A stretch of DNA of 64,000 bases from Acidobacteriaceae bacterium (lineage in GTDB: Bacteria > Acidobacteriota > Terriglobia > Terriglobales > Acidobacteriaceae), in contig JAOAPC010000022.1 in the NCBI GenBank assembly GCA_025462735.1, positions 1 to 64,000 on the forward strand. The letters run 5' to 3'. How positions within the stretch are numbered: the first letter of the stretch is position 1; each line of letters opens with the position of its first letter. Under the pieces are notes generated by a model. The model was given only the letters and a program-made list of their open reading frames with translations. It ran no database searches and had not been told where the DNA came from. This document shows, piece after piece, positions 40,364-50,247 of this stretch. The position numbers were made by a program, and so were the translations under genes.

Positions 40364-43300
40364 TTAAAAACTCAGAGTGCCTCTTATTTGAATTAATCTC
40401 GGTGAAGCGTCTCCACCCAGGAAAGATCCCACAATACTGGTCGGCACACTCACTGTGTTTATGATCGAACCAAAGTTTGAACTCGAAATATCGCCGTCCG
40501 GCTGGTCGAAGTTGGGATGATTCAGGATATTGAAGAACTGCACGCCGACTCCTAAATTGCTGGCTTCGCTAATCGGCAGATGGAAGTTCTTCATGACAGT
40601 CAGATCAGTATCGAAAAAGTGTGGTCCCCAGACCTGATTTCGCCTCTGATTGCCCCAGCCGTTGACTGCTGGAGTGAACTGAGTAGTGCCGTTCAGACAG
40701 GGAGTGTAGAGAGCCTGTCTTGTGCAAACCACCGCGCCGCGCGCCAAGTCGTTCGCGAAGACGTTACTGCCGCCGTTAGTGCCGTAGTTGAAGCCGCTTA
40801 GGACTCCAGTGGCAGCGCCGTCGACGACTGTGAGCGGGTAACCACTGCGTGTAAACACTGTCCCAGAGACCGTCCAACTGGCTATTGCGCCCACCCAGCC
40901 ATTGAGCTTCGGTGTTGTCCACACATAGTTCATACTGGCATAGTGCCGAACGTCGTAGTCCGCGTTGCCGTGGTTGAAACGTCGAATGTTGAATGGGTCT
41001 TGCGGGTTGAGCACACTCTCGTTTGTGTTGAAGTTAAAGGGGAGGAAACCGGCGTTAGAGATTAAATCCGTCGCGTGGCTGTAGGTGTAGTTTGCCTGAA
41101 ACTGAAGTGCAGAGAATCGTCGCTGCAAGGACACAGTGACCCCGTTGTAGTTGGAGATGTTGGAACTGGAAATTTCCGTTACGGTCCCGAATCTCGGATC
41201 CGGCGCGGCCCCAGGCAGATCAGAGAATCTGGGAACTGTCGCTCCCAGACTGGTCAGGCAAGTTGCATTACAGAAGGCGTTTAGCCCCCCGTTTAGAACG
41301 GCGCCGTATATCGAGTGGTTACCAACATAATTGACGCTTATAGATGTTTTGTCTCCGAAACCTTGCTGCAGCTCAAGGTTCCACTCCTGATACTGCGGAG
41401 AGTGTATCTTGCGCGCCGAACTGAAGATGGCCGGCGGAAAGAAGAATGGCGTTGCCGCTTGAATGCTGGCCAGGGTTCCGCCATTCGCAAAGCCAGTTAC
41501 AAAAGCTGAATTTGCTGCTCTGGCCGTACTCAGGACATTGTTAGGAGTCCCTGGCGCAAGCTTGCACGGTATTGCCGGCACCCCACCCCCGCAGGTTCCC
41601 GACACAAAGAACTGGTTATACAGCGGGGGATTATTCAGGAAGTTGTCCGCGACGATGGCGGGGAAGAAATCGTGAAAGAGTCCAATTCCACCCCGAACCA
41701 CAGTCTTCGTGCCAGCTCCAAGCGGAGTCCACGCGAACCCCAGCCGAGGTTCCCAAGCGATAGAGGTGTACGAAGGCAAGGTCTGATGCAGTCGTGTGCG
41801 AATTGCCTGGTTGTATGGCTGATTCGGATTGTGCGAAATTCCAAAGAAATTACTGGCTAGTCGGGAAAAACAATTGGTCTGGCAAACTGGGTTGGAATCG
41901 TGTTCAGCGCGCAACCCGATTGTCAGTTTGAAGTTGGGACGCACCGCCACCTCATCTTGTACGTACAAGCCCAACGCATAGAGTGCGACAGGTTCAGTAA
42001 GTCGTTGGGTGAAGGCCTGGATAAACGAGCCGCCTGTCGCAGCCCCATTTCCGTTGAAGAAGTCAGAGAGGTTCTCTTGAAAGACTTCTCCAGTTGTAAA
42101 CAATCCTGGTGACGAATCTGTGATGTCATTCCGGCGGAAGTTGACGCCGAACTTAATGTTGTGCCTTCCGTAAACTTTTGAGAGGTCATCGATGATCTGA
42201 TATTGCGTGACGTTGCGGCCCTGTGGCCAGTCGTTCAAGTCGAATCCGAGATCGTAAAAGGCTCTTCCACTAAACCGCAGACGGTACGGCATGAGCGCCG
42301 TTGCTGCGAGCAGGTTTGCAGGTTTAAAGATCGCGCTGTACCAGGAGCCGGCTAAAATAAATTGATTGACTGCATTGCCACTGAAGGTGTGGGTTTCATT
42401 GATTTGTCCTTCATATTGCGGCTGATTACTTTGCGCGTTAAAAATTTTGTTGATTGGATCTGTATACGTCGCTTGCACACCATGATCCGTTCGGAAGTGG
42501 ATGTACGCACGATCGTTTGAGCCAATGTTCTGGTCCACGCGTGCCGTAAGCAGCCACTCATGGGTGAAATTGCCGGCAATAGAACGAAATTGCAGCGCGC
42601 ACGGCGTCGTCCCATTGCCAAACGGAGTGAACGAAGTACACCCAGGGCCTGTTGGGGCACCGACTGCGTTGGTACCTGGCGCTAGGATGTTCTGCGCTCC
42701 CCTGGATCCCGGCGCACTGTTCCAGAGACTGAACATGTGATTGTAAAAAGGTAGCTCCGCCGGGTTGGTTGCTGCGATGTTGGCAAGAGTTGCAGCTTGG
42801 AATTGCGGGCTCGGAATATTTACCGCCGCATTCGTGGGCAGCACTACCCTCAAGCCTTCATAGTCGACAAAGAAGAATGTCTTATCGTGGATAACCGGTC
42901 CACCCAGCGCTGCCGACCACTGGTTTGCATTGTCGAATGCACGCGACACCCGCGGAACGCTGTGATTATTGAACCAATTATTTGCATTCATTACGCGGCC
43001 ATTCCAGAAATAGTTGGCGTCGCCATGAAACTCATTGGCTCCCGACCTCGTCACATAGTTCACGTTGGCACCAGCCAGGCCGCCGTACTCCGTCGAGTAT
43101 CCGTTATTCACTACGGTCGCTTCTCGAACGTCGTTTAAGCCGAGCAATAAATTAGTGGCGCCCGAGTTGTTCAAATTCAGGAATGGGTCGTTCTCGTTCA
43201 TTCCATTAATGGTGAACAGGTTCGAGGTAGCCGGAAGACCAAAGGTCGACGAGTTGCCAAATCCCGCTTGTGTGTTCATCACCGCACCCGGCGCGCTCTG

Positions 43301-43777
43301 AACCAGGTAACTCAAATCGTTACCCGGATTAGGCACCAGCTGCACTTGTTCCGGCGTGAACGTCGTCGAAATATTCCCATTTTCCGTTTGCACCACGCCG
43401 CCCTCGGCGGTTACCTCAACCGTCGTAGGCGCGCTCGCCACCCCAAGTTGAATATTCACAGCGCTCGCCTGACCAACACTGACATGCACCACGTGGTCAA
43501 CCGGTTGGAATCCTGAAGCATTAACCGTGATCGTATAGCTACCGGGATCCAGCAGCGAAAACCGGTAAACACCTTGCGTATTGACGTTGCTGTTTTGCGT
43601 GGCCCCGGTTTGATTGTTTTTGAGGGTGACGGTCGCGTTGGCAATCACAGCGCCGCTCTGATCGGTTACGAGTCCGGTGATATCGCCAGTCGTTAAAGAT
43701 TGCGGAAAGGCTGGAACGGTGAGAATTGCGGCAAGCAAGGCACAAAACAAAGCACAGAAACCCAGTCTTGCAGACAT
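40364..43777 (-). CDS. TonB-dependent (Oar-like) receptor with carboxypeptidase-regulatory N-terminal domain
   Basis: Signal peptide MSARLGFCALFCALLAAILTVPAFPQ; GDITGLVTDQSGAVIANATVTLKNNQTGATQ; C-terminal beta-barrel; ORF extends to 43894. Confidence 0.92.
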   Translation of the reverse strand: MSARLGFCALFCALLAAILTVPAFPQSLTTGDITGLVTDQSGAVIANATVTLKNNQTGATQNSNVNTQGVYRFSLLDPGSYTITVNASGFQPVDHVVHVSVGQASAVNIQLGVASAPTTVEVTAEGGVVQTENGNISTTFTPEQVQLVPNPGNDLSYLVQSAPGAVMNTQAGFGNSSTFGLPATSNLFTINGMNENDPFLNLNNSGATNLLLGLNDVREATVVNNGYSTEYGGLAGANVNYVTRSGANEFHGDANYFWNGRVMNANNWFNNHSVPRVSRAFDNANQWSAALGGPVIHDKTFFFVDYEGLRVVLPTNAAVNIPSPQFQAATLANIAATNPAELPFYNHMFSLWNSAPGSRGAQNILAPGTNAVGAPTGPGCTSFTPFGNGTTPCALQFRSIAGNFTHEWLLTARVDQNIGSNDRAYIHFRTDHGVQATYTDPINKIFNAQSNQPQYEGQINETHTFSGNAVNQFILAGSWYSAIFKPANLLAATALMPYRLRFSGRAFYDLGFDLNDWPQGRNVTQYQIIDDLSKVYGRHNIKFGVNFRRNDITDSSPGLFTTGEVFQENLSDFFNGNGAATGGSFIQAFTQRLTEPVALYALGLYVQDEVAVRPNFKLTIGLRAEHDSNPVCQTNCFSRLASNFFGISHNPNQPYNQAIRTRLHQTLPSYTSIAWEPRLGFAWTPLGAGTKTVVRGGIGLFHDFFPAIVADNFLNNPPLYNQFFVSGTCGGGVPAIPCKLAPGTPNNVLSTARAANSAFVTGFANGGTLASIQAATPFFFPPAIFSSARKIHSPQYQEWNLELQQGFGDKTSISVNYVGNHSIYGAVLNGGLNAFCNATCLTSLGATVPRFSDLPGAAPDPRFGTVTEISSSNISNYNGVTVSLQRRFSALQFQANYTYSHATDLISNAGFLPFNFNTNESVLNPQDPFNIRRFNHGNADYDVRHYASMNYVWTTPKLNGWVGAIASWTVSGTVFTRSGYPLTVVDGAATGVLSGFNYGTNGGSNVFANDLARGAVVCTRQALYTPCLNGTTQFTPAVNGWGNQRRNQVWGPHFFDTDLTVMKNFHLPISEASNLGVGVQFFNILNHPNFDQPDGDISSSNFGSIINTVSVPTSIVGSFLGGDASPRLIQIRGTLSF

Positions 43778-44016
43778 ACGAATGTTCTCCAGGAAAGATC
43801 TTCTATGGGAGAAGACTCTGCAAGCTCCGTGCCACAGGTTTAGAACAAGCTTTCTGCTGAAAGCGAAGATGTTATACGTGGATCGAGAGAACAAACGAGT
43901 GACTCGCTACTGGAATCAAGAGTGGGATTCAAATTGTGAAATGGTGAGAAGCTAAGTCTTACGTCAGCGTTATTACGTTGAGATACGACCGTTGGCGTAT
44001 GCGCAGATCGCAACCA

Positions 44017-45075
44017 TCAACGCGCGCCGTGCCAATGCCGCAAGGAAAATGTCAGCACTCGCGCATATTCGAGCACCGATTGCGGAGCCCCCGCGGGCGA
44101 AATTGGGATGTAAGAGAATGTCAGCACCAGCATCAGCAAAGCGACAACTGCAAGCCAACGCCGCCCGGTTGTGATCTCCGGCCAAATCGGCACCGAAGGA
44201 TGTCGCATACCGCTCAACCTCAACAGCACAGCCCATACCAGCCAGCCAGTCCAGTAAAACAGCGCCAGTGGAATCAGCGCGAGAATGGTCGCCCGCGAAA
44301 TTATTTTGTGAGCTCGCGGAGAAACCGCGAACACGATGTGTCCGCCGTCAAGTTGTCCACCGGGAAGAAGATTCAACGAGGTTGCGAACATTCCTACCCA
44401 CGCGGCAATCGCAACCGGGTGCATATATATCCGATTCAGTGGAACACTCGCGATGCCGCGCCCATGCCCTGCAACAACCAGAAGTTTGCGCACAAGGTGA
44501 AAAATTAGCGGATACCCGAGCTGAATGTCCGGCGGCGCAGCTCCGTATGGCGCAACCCGGGAAAGGCCTAGAGAGAAGATCAGCACGATGAACGCGACTA
44601 CGAATCCGGCAATTGGACCCGCGATTCCTATATCAAAAAGAACAGCGCGCGAACGCAACGGAGATTTAATTCGGATGAATGCGCCGAGCGTCCCGATGAG
44701 CGTAGGAAACGGAATGAAAAACGGCAGCGTTGCCGAAACTTCATAACGGACGCAGAACAGGTAGTGTCCCATCTCGTGCGCCAGCAGAATGAACATCAGG
44801 GTGAGCGAGAAGGGAAGACCCAGCAGTAAATGCGAACCTTGCAGCGCCCACTGCACCGGAAAAATTCCATCGTCGATGGTGAACGGCGGCCGCCCCACTA
44901 AAAAATTCCATTGCAAGCGCGCGCCTACAACCAGCGTGGTGAAAAATGTCAATGCGAGGAGCAGAAGATGCAGCCAATACCTGTGCCTAGGAGGCGGCGC
45001 AAGCGACACATCCGCCCCATCTGGGGCGTAAATTTGGCTGGGAACATAAACTTCGGGGGAATTCTGGGTTGACAT
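44017..45075 (-). CDS. site-2 protease family (M50) membrane metalloprotease
   Basis: LLAHEMGHYLF HExxH; NLLPGGQLDGGHIVFA. Confidence 0.92.
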   Translation of the reverse strand: MSTQNSPEVYVPSQIYAPDGADVSLAPPPRHRYWLHLLLLALTFFTTLVVGARLQWNFLVGRPPFTIDDGIFPVQWALQGSHLLLGLPFSLTLMFILLAHEMGHYLFCVRYEVSATLPFFIPFPTLIGTLGAFIRIKSPLRSRAVLFDIGIAGPIAGFVVAFIVLIFSLGLSRVAPYGAAPPDIQLGYPLIFHLVRKLLVVAGHGRGIASVPLNRIYMHPVAIAAWVGMFATSLNLLPGGQLDGGHIVFAVSPRAHKIISRATILALIPLALFYWTGWLVWAVLLRLSGMRHPSVPIWPEITTGRRWLAVVALLMLVLTFSYIPISPAGAPQSVLEYARVLTFSLRHWHGAR

Positions 45076-45159
45076 CTTTTACTCAATGGAGAGACCACAG
45101 TTGGTGCGCCGGACATTCTGCGTCCGCCCCTAGCGAACCTGTGCCCGGGACCCTGAACC

Positions 45160-45429
45160 TTATTCTATCGTCTGCAGTTCTTTGCCGGGTTTGAATCGCA
45201 CAGCTTTGCCCGGGGGAATCGAGACCTCGGCTCCAGTTCGCGGGTTGCGCCCGATACCGGTCTTCCGTGGGCGAACGTTGAAGACGCCAAAGCCGCGCAG
45301 TTCAATGCGATCGCCGTGAGCCAGAGAACGTTTCATGCTCTCGAACACGGTTTCAACCGCCATTTCAGCTTTGGTTTTAGTGATACCGGTCCTATTTACC
45401 ACTTCGTTAATGATGTCGAGCTTGATCAC
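45160..45429 (-). CDS. HU/IHF-family DNA-binding protein
   Basis: MIKLDIINEVVNRTGITKTKAEMAVETVFESMK..GRNPRTGAEVSIPPGKAVRFKPGKEL. Confidence 0.95.
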   Translation of the reverse strand: MIKLDIINEVVNRTGITKTKAEMAVETVFESMKRSLAHGDRIELRGFGVFNVRPRKTGIGRNPRTGAEVSIPPGKAVRFKPGKELQTIE

Positions 45430-45692
45430 AGGTGCCTCATCGCGTAGGAGTCTTTGGGGTACCTCAAGTGCCTGATGCTAAGGGACATAAAGAAGATTGT
45501 CAATTGTGGGCTTTGTCCGGCAAGGCGAAAGATCCATTTTCAACTGTCAGCCCTCAGTTCCGGATCAGACAGTTCGTGAGTCGGTTGCGCACATCGAAGA
45601 GGGGAAATAAGAAAAAGGAGAAGGGAACTGACTGGAGGTCGGGAAGCAGTGGCAAAGAAACCTTAAGACTGAAACCTTGAAACCTTGAAACC

Positions 45693-46121
45693 TTACTTCC
45701 TTCCTTCGCCTTCCTTATAGATGTATTTGATCGAAGGCTTGTAGATCATCAAGTTGGGTCCACTTGATCGGTTTACCTTGATGCATGCCCGGTCGTACCA
45801 CTCAATGCAGCCGTGAACTTCTTCGCCGTCAGTGAGCACGATCACCATCGAAGTCTTTGACTGCATCTGCTTCTGATAATAGAAATTTTCCGCGTTGGTC
45901 TGGTCCGGGGGCGGAGACTTCCGGGCACCGTTCGACCGTTCCTGTGAGCGCTCTGGACGATCCCGACGCTCTCCACCATTTTGCACCGGATGACTGGGGC
46001 TGGAATGACTGGTGTGGTTCAGCAATGGCCGGATCAGCTTGCGGCTGGCAAATCCATCCTTGTCAACGTGACGTTCACCGGTCACGGCTGGGGTTGTTTC
46101 TTTCACGGCATCACCTGCCAC
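45693..46121 (-). CDS. Hfq-like RNA chaperone with long N-terminal extension
   Basis: ENFYYQKQMQSKTSMVIVLTDGEEVHGCIEWYDRACIKVNRSSGPNLMIYKPSIKYIYK Sm-like core. Confidence 0.75.
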   Translation of the reverse strand: MAGDAVKETTPAVTGERHVDKDGFASRKLIRPLLNHTSHSSPSHPVQNGGERRDRPERSQERSNGARKSPPPDQTNAENFYYQKQMQSKTSMVIVLTDGEEVHGCIEWYDRACIKVNRSSGPNLMIYKPSIKYIYKEGEGRK

Positions 46122-46311
46122 ACGCTCAAATTGCGGCCCCCCACAACGAAAACGGCGCGCTTGGTGGAAACTAAAGGCGTGAGTTGCTACTTACCCTAGC
46201 ACAGCGACGCAAGAGTGACAATCCCGAGTTCCGCGTACGAAGTGACCAGAGGAATCTGGACTAGGAAACCATCGTTATGTCGAAGGCTTGCCGAGAAATT
46301 AGCACGATCTT

Positions 46312-47988
46312 CTAGGTTTGCAGCACTCCCACTTTGAACTCCGGCACGTCGGGATTCAGGGCCGCCGCTTCGAGCGCCATTGTGATGGCATCTCGCGTGT
46401 CAACCGGATCGATGATCTTATCGATCCAGAGTCTCGCCGCGCCGTAGCGAGGATCGGTCTGCTCGTCGTAGGTGCTCTTCACCGATTCGTAGAGTTCCTT
46501 TTTCTCCGCGTCGCTCAGCTGCTTGCCGCCGCGCTCCAGCTGTCGAATCTTAATCTCGACCAGCGTGCCCGCTGCGGAATCGCCGCTCATAACCGCATAC
46601 CTCGCCGTTGGCCACGCGAATAAAAAGCGCGGATCATAAGCCTTGCCGCACATGGCATAATGTCCCGCGCCAAATGATCCGCCGAGAATGACCGTGATTT
46701 TTGGCACCACAGAATTCGAGACCGCATTCACCATCTTTGCGCCGGCCTTGATAATTCCGCTCCACTCCGCATCCCGGCCCACCATGAATCCGTTCACGTC
46801 GTGCAGGAATACCAGCGGGATTAAATTCTGATTGCAATCCATGATGAAGCGCGCGGCCTTTTCCGCTGACTCGGTATAGATCACTCCTCCAAATTCTGTC
46901 CGTTTCCGCCCCTCGTGATCAGTGGCTTGCGCGTGCAGCTTCTGATTGGCGACGATTCCTACGGCAAAGCCGCCGATGCGTCCGTATCCGCAAACCAGCG
47001 TCTTGCCGTACTCGGCTTTGTATTCGTCGAATTTGCTGGCGTCGGTGATGCGAGCGATTACTTCGCGGATGTCATAAGGGCGCGCTGGCGAGGAATCATA
47101 AATTCCGTAAATTTCTTCCGCAGCCAGCGCTGGTGGCACCGGTTTCTTGCGGTCCCAGGGCGATTGCCTGCGGTATCCCCATTTTTCGATAATTGACCGA
47201 ATCCGTCTTAGGCAGGCTTCATCGTTCGGCTCGTGGAAATCAACCGTCCCACTGATCGCCGAGTGCATCGCCGCTCCGCCCAGTTCTTCGGCAGAAATTT
47301 TCTGCCCAATTGCGGCCTGTACCAGTGCCGGCCCCGCCAGGAAAAGCCCGCTGCCGTCGGTCATCAAAACGTGATCGCACATGACCGGCAAATATCCGCC
47401 CCCCGCCACGCACATGCCCATGATGGCGGCTATCTGGGGAATTCCCATCGCCGACATGACCGCGTTATTTCGGAAGACTCGTCCGAAGTCGTCGGTGTCA
47501 GGAAAAACATCCTCCTGCAGCGGGAGAAATATGCCCGAAGAATCGACCAGGTAAATGACCGGAATCCGGTTATCGATGGCGATGTTTTGCGCGCGAATGA
47601 CTTTCTTGGAAGTCATGGGAAAGAACGCGCCGGCTTTCACCGTGGCGTCATTCGCAATGATCATCACCATGCGACTTTCAATCCTCGCCAAACCGGTGAT
47701 CACGCCGGCCGCCGGCGCCCCGCCCCATTCTTCGTACATTCGGTACGCCGCAAACAGGCCGATCTCGAAAAAGCTGCCCGGATCCACCAGCTTGTGAATC
47801 CGCTCGCGCGCGGTTAAGCGCCCTTTCGAATGTTGGTTCTCAATCGCCTTTTGCCCGCCGCCCTCGCAAATCTGCTCCTCTTCATTGCGAATGCCAGAGA
47901 CCAGGTCGGCGAGGAAGCGCATGTTGGCCTCGAAGCGCGCCGAAGTGGGATCAACCTTGGTGGTAAGGATAGAGGTTTCCGAAGCCAT
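46312..47988 (-). CDS. acyl-CoA carboxylase carboxyltransferase (beta) subunit, methylcrotonyl/propionyl-CoA type
   Basis: GRLTARERIHKLVDPGSFFEIG; AAIMGMCVAGGGYLPVMCDHVLM; GGSFGAGHYAMCGKAYDPRFLFAWP. Confidence 0.95.
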   Translation of the reverse strand: MASETSILTTKVDPTSARFEANMRFLADLVSGIRNEEEQICEGGGQKAIENQHSKGRLTARERIHKLVDPGSFFEIGLFAAYRMYEEWGGAPAAGVITGLARIESRMVMIIANDATVKAGAFFPMTSKKVIRAQNIAIDNRIPVIYLVDSSGIFLPLQEDVFPDTDDFGRVFRNNAVMSAMGIPQIAAIMGMCVAGGGYLPVMCDHVLMTDGSGLFLAGPALVQAAIGQKISAEELGGAAMHSAISGTVDFHEPNDEACLRRIRSIIEKWGYRRQSPWDRKKPVPPALAAEEIYGIYDSSPARPYDIREVIARITDASKFDEYKAEYGKTLVCGYGRIGGFAVGIVANQKLHAQATDHEGRKRTEFGGVIYTESAEKAARFIMDCNQNLIPLVFLHDVNGFMVGRDAEWSGIIKAGAKMVNAVSNSVVPKITVILGGSFGAGHYAMCGKAYDPRFLFAWPTARYAVMSGDSAAGTLVEIKIRQLERGGKQLSDAEKKELYESVKSTYDEQTDPRYGAARLWIDKIIDPVDTRDAITMALEAAALNPDVPEFKVGVLQT

Positions 47989-48060
47989 GTTTCGCGATTG
48001 CTACGTTAAACCAGCGGGGCAGAAAGGCGCAAACTTGACGACAACCTTTCCGAGAATCGT

Positions 48061-48099
48061 GGGGTGCCGCCCTTCTCGCCTTCGTCGCGAGAAGTGGGA
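48061..48099. repeat. hairpin repeat ggggtgccgcccttctcgccttcgtcgcgagaagtggga
   Basis: Same family as 32191. Confidence 0.6.
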
Positions 48100-48218
48100 G
48101 TGAAAGTCTGCGGCTCGCGGCGCCGTTTCGTTCGAGCATCTTGCGCAACCGTGGAAGAGCGGCGCTTTAGCGCCGCGTCAGGCGTTCAAGACAGATGGGC
48201 TTTAGCCCCTGCGAAAAT

Positions 48219-48623
48219 CTACTTCTTCTCTTCTGGCTTCAACTCCAGCGCGGCGGAGTTCATGCAATAGCGCAGGCCTGTAGGACGAGGCCCGTCCGGA
48301 AACACATGCCCCAAATGAGCCTCGCAGCGCGAGCACCGAACCTCAGTGCGCCGCATGCCGTGCGATACATCGGTCTTCTCTTCGACGGCCCCTTCAGTCG
48401 CTGGCTTATAGAAGCTGGGCCAGCCGGTGCCGGAGTCGAATTTCGTCTCCGAGCTGAACAGTGGCTGTCCGCAGCACACGCAGGTATACGTCCCCGGGTC
48501 TTTGGTCTTGTTGTATTTTCCGGTGAACGCCGGCTCGGTTCCGCCCTTGCGCGTTACCTGATACTGCTCGGGCGATAGTTCTTTCTGCCACTCGGATTCG
48601 GGCTTAGCAATTTTGTCAGTCAT
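48219..48623 (-). CDS. msrB: peptide-methionine (R)-S-oxide reductase
   Basis: [64 protein letters not shown]. Confidence 0.97.
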   Translation of the reverse strand: MTDKIAKPESEWQKELSPEQYQVTRKGGTEPAFTGKYNKTKDPGTYTCVCCGQPLFSSETKFDSGTGWPSFYKPATEGAVEEKTDVSHGMRRTEVRCSRCEAHLGHVFPDGPRPTGLRYCMNSAALELKPEEKK

Positions 48624-48762
48624 AGGTCAGCTCTTGGCTATTAGCCTTTAGCTCTCAGAATTTTAATGGATTTACAAAGAATAGATGCGCCGCCGAAGCC
48701 GAAGTGGCAAGTGATCTCGCTAGAAGCTAAGAGCTAACAGCTTAAGAGCTGGTTTCTCTCTC

Positions 48763-48790
48763 TTGACTTCGCTTTATATTCGCCTACAAT
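48763..48790 (+). promoter_or_regulatory. sigma70-like promoter of lexA (TTGACT-16-TACAAT), probably leaderless
   Basis: -10 ends 7 nt before the ATG at 48797; no Shine-Dalgarno space. Confidence 0.55.
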
Positions 48791-48796
48791 GCAGGC

Positions 48797-49417
48797 ATGG
48801 CAATCACTAAACGTCAGCGAGAGGTGTACGACTTTATCGCGGAGTTCGTGCAGCGCAATCAGTACTCGCCTTCGTTCGAGGAAATCGGCGACGGCTTAGG
48901 ACTGAGTTCGCTCGCCACCGTGCACAAACATATTTCAAACCTGGAAAAAAAGGGTCTGCTCAACCGCGACTACAACCGCAGCCGATCGATCGATTTGCTT
49001 CCTCCTAAAGGCCGCCTGAAGCTGGCCATGTCGGTGAATACCGGAATGGTGTTACCGCTGCTCGGGCGAATCGCCGCTGGCCAGCCGATTGAAGCCATCG
49101 AACGCCCGGAGACCATTTCACTCGCAGATTTTGTCCGCTCAAAAGAAGCTTTTGTCCTCGAGGTCAGCGGCAACTCCATGGAGGACGAGGCAATCCTCGA
49201 TGGCGACTACGTTCTGGTGGAGAAAACTAAGATCGCGCACAACGGCGACATTGTGGTCGCGCTGGTTGGTGGTACTGACGCCACCCTTAAGCGCTTCTAT
49301 CGCGAGGGAGACAAAATTCGTCTGCAGCCCTCGAATGCGAAGATGAAGGCGATCATCGTCCCCGCTGCGGACGTACAGATTCAGGGCCGGGTCATCGGTG
49401 TGCTCCGGAAGTACTAA
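48797..49417 (+). CDS. lexA: LexA repressor
   Basis: MAITKRQREVYDFIAEFVQRNQYSPSFEEIGDGLGLSSLATVHKHI; VSGNSMEDEAILDGDYVLVEK; ATLKRFYREGDKIRLQPSN. Confidence 0.97.
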   Translation: MAITKRQREVYDFIAEFVQRNQYSPSFEEIGDGLGLSSLATVHKHISNLEKKGLLNRDYNRSRSIDLLPPKGRLKLAMSVNTGMVLPLLGRIAAGQPIEAIERPETISLADFVRSKEAFVLEVSGNSMEDEAILDGDYVLVEKTKIAHNGDIVVALVGGTDATLKRFYREGDKIRLQPSNAKMKAIIVPAADVQIQGRVIGVLRKY

Positions 49418-49505
49418 TTTTTCAGATTGTCATTCCGAATCGCGTCCGCGATCGAGAAAGTACTAATTGTTCAATCTGTCGTTCCGAATCGCTTCAGCGA
49501 TGAGG
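49409..49505. repeat. imperfect tandem duplication, 49-bp period
   Basis: aagtactaattttt cagattgtcattccgaatcgcgtccgcgatcgag / aagtactaattgttcaatctgtcgttccgaatcgcttcagcgatgag. Confidence 0.75.
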
Positions 49506-49545
49506 AATCTGCTTTTCCCGTGGATTAGAAAACATCTGCAAAAAT

Positions 49546-49574
49546 AAAGCCCGGGATTCTATCCCGGGCTTTTG
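49546..49574. terminator. bidirectional Rho-independent terminator
   Basis: aaagcccgggattctatcccgggctttt between convergent lexA and trxA. Confidence 0.85.
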
Positions 49575-49593
49575 GTCTCGTACTAAACAGCTT

Positions 49594-49941
49594 TTAGACA
49601 GTCTTGACTTCGATGATGTGCTTTTCCAGCCGCTTCTGAATCTGGTCTTTCGGAACGTAGCCGACAATCTGCTCCTGGACCTGGCCGCCCTTAAACAGCA
49701 GCAGCGTAGGAATCCCGCGCACGTTGTACCGCATGGGAGTAGCGTTGTTCCGGTCCACGTCCATTTTGCCGATCTTCAATTTGCCTTCATATTCCTTCGC
49801 GAGTTCGTCCACGATGGGAGCAATGGCGCGGCACGGTCCGCACCAGGCCGCCCAGAAATCCACCAACACCGGAGTCTCCGACTTCAGCACATCCTGATCG
49901 AAGTTCGCGTCCGTTACCTCAAAGATGCCGTTTGCCGCCAT
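49594..49941 (-). CDS. trxA: thioredoxin
   Basis: [49 protein letters not shown]. Confidence 0.97.
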   Translation of the reverse strand: MAANGIFEVTDANFDQDVLKSETPVLVDFWAAWCGPCRAIAPIVDELAKEYEGKLKIGKMDVDRNNATPMRYNVRGIPTLLLFKGGQVQEQIVGYVPKDQIQKRLEKHIIEVKTV

Positions 49942-50091
49942 TGTTCGTATTCCTCCAACGTTTAGTGCACTATCGATATCGTAACACTAGATATTGGATG
50001 CTACAGGCCCGAGAAGGTCGCAACGACGCTGACACGGCCAGCACTGGCTTGCCGCGGCGTTTTTGCGTTGCACAGGAATTGACGGCCAATA

Positions 50092-50122
50092 AAAAAGCGC
50101 CCTGAACATTGTTCAGGGCGCC
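50092..50122 (-). terminator. Rho-independent terminator downstream of sigma/anti-sigma operon
   Basis: gcgccctgaacattgttcagggcgc stem; T-run on minus strand. Confidence 0.75.
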
Positions 50123-50247
50123 TCGGCAGCCCTCCCCCAGAACTGCCTCGAACGAATTGGATAGTAGAGGAGGTAAGAACAAGTGTAAATGTCACTTCAG
50201 TAACTGAGGCGCGATCGAGACAGTAACTCGGCCGTGTTCCGGATGGG

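Noticed and set aside
43973-44591. plus-strand ORFs over the site-2 protease gene
   Set aside because: Antisense to HExxH membrane protease
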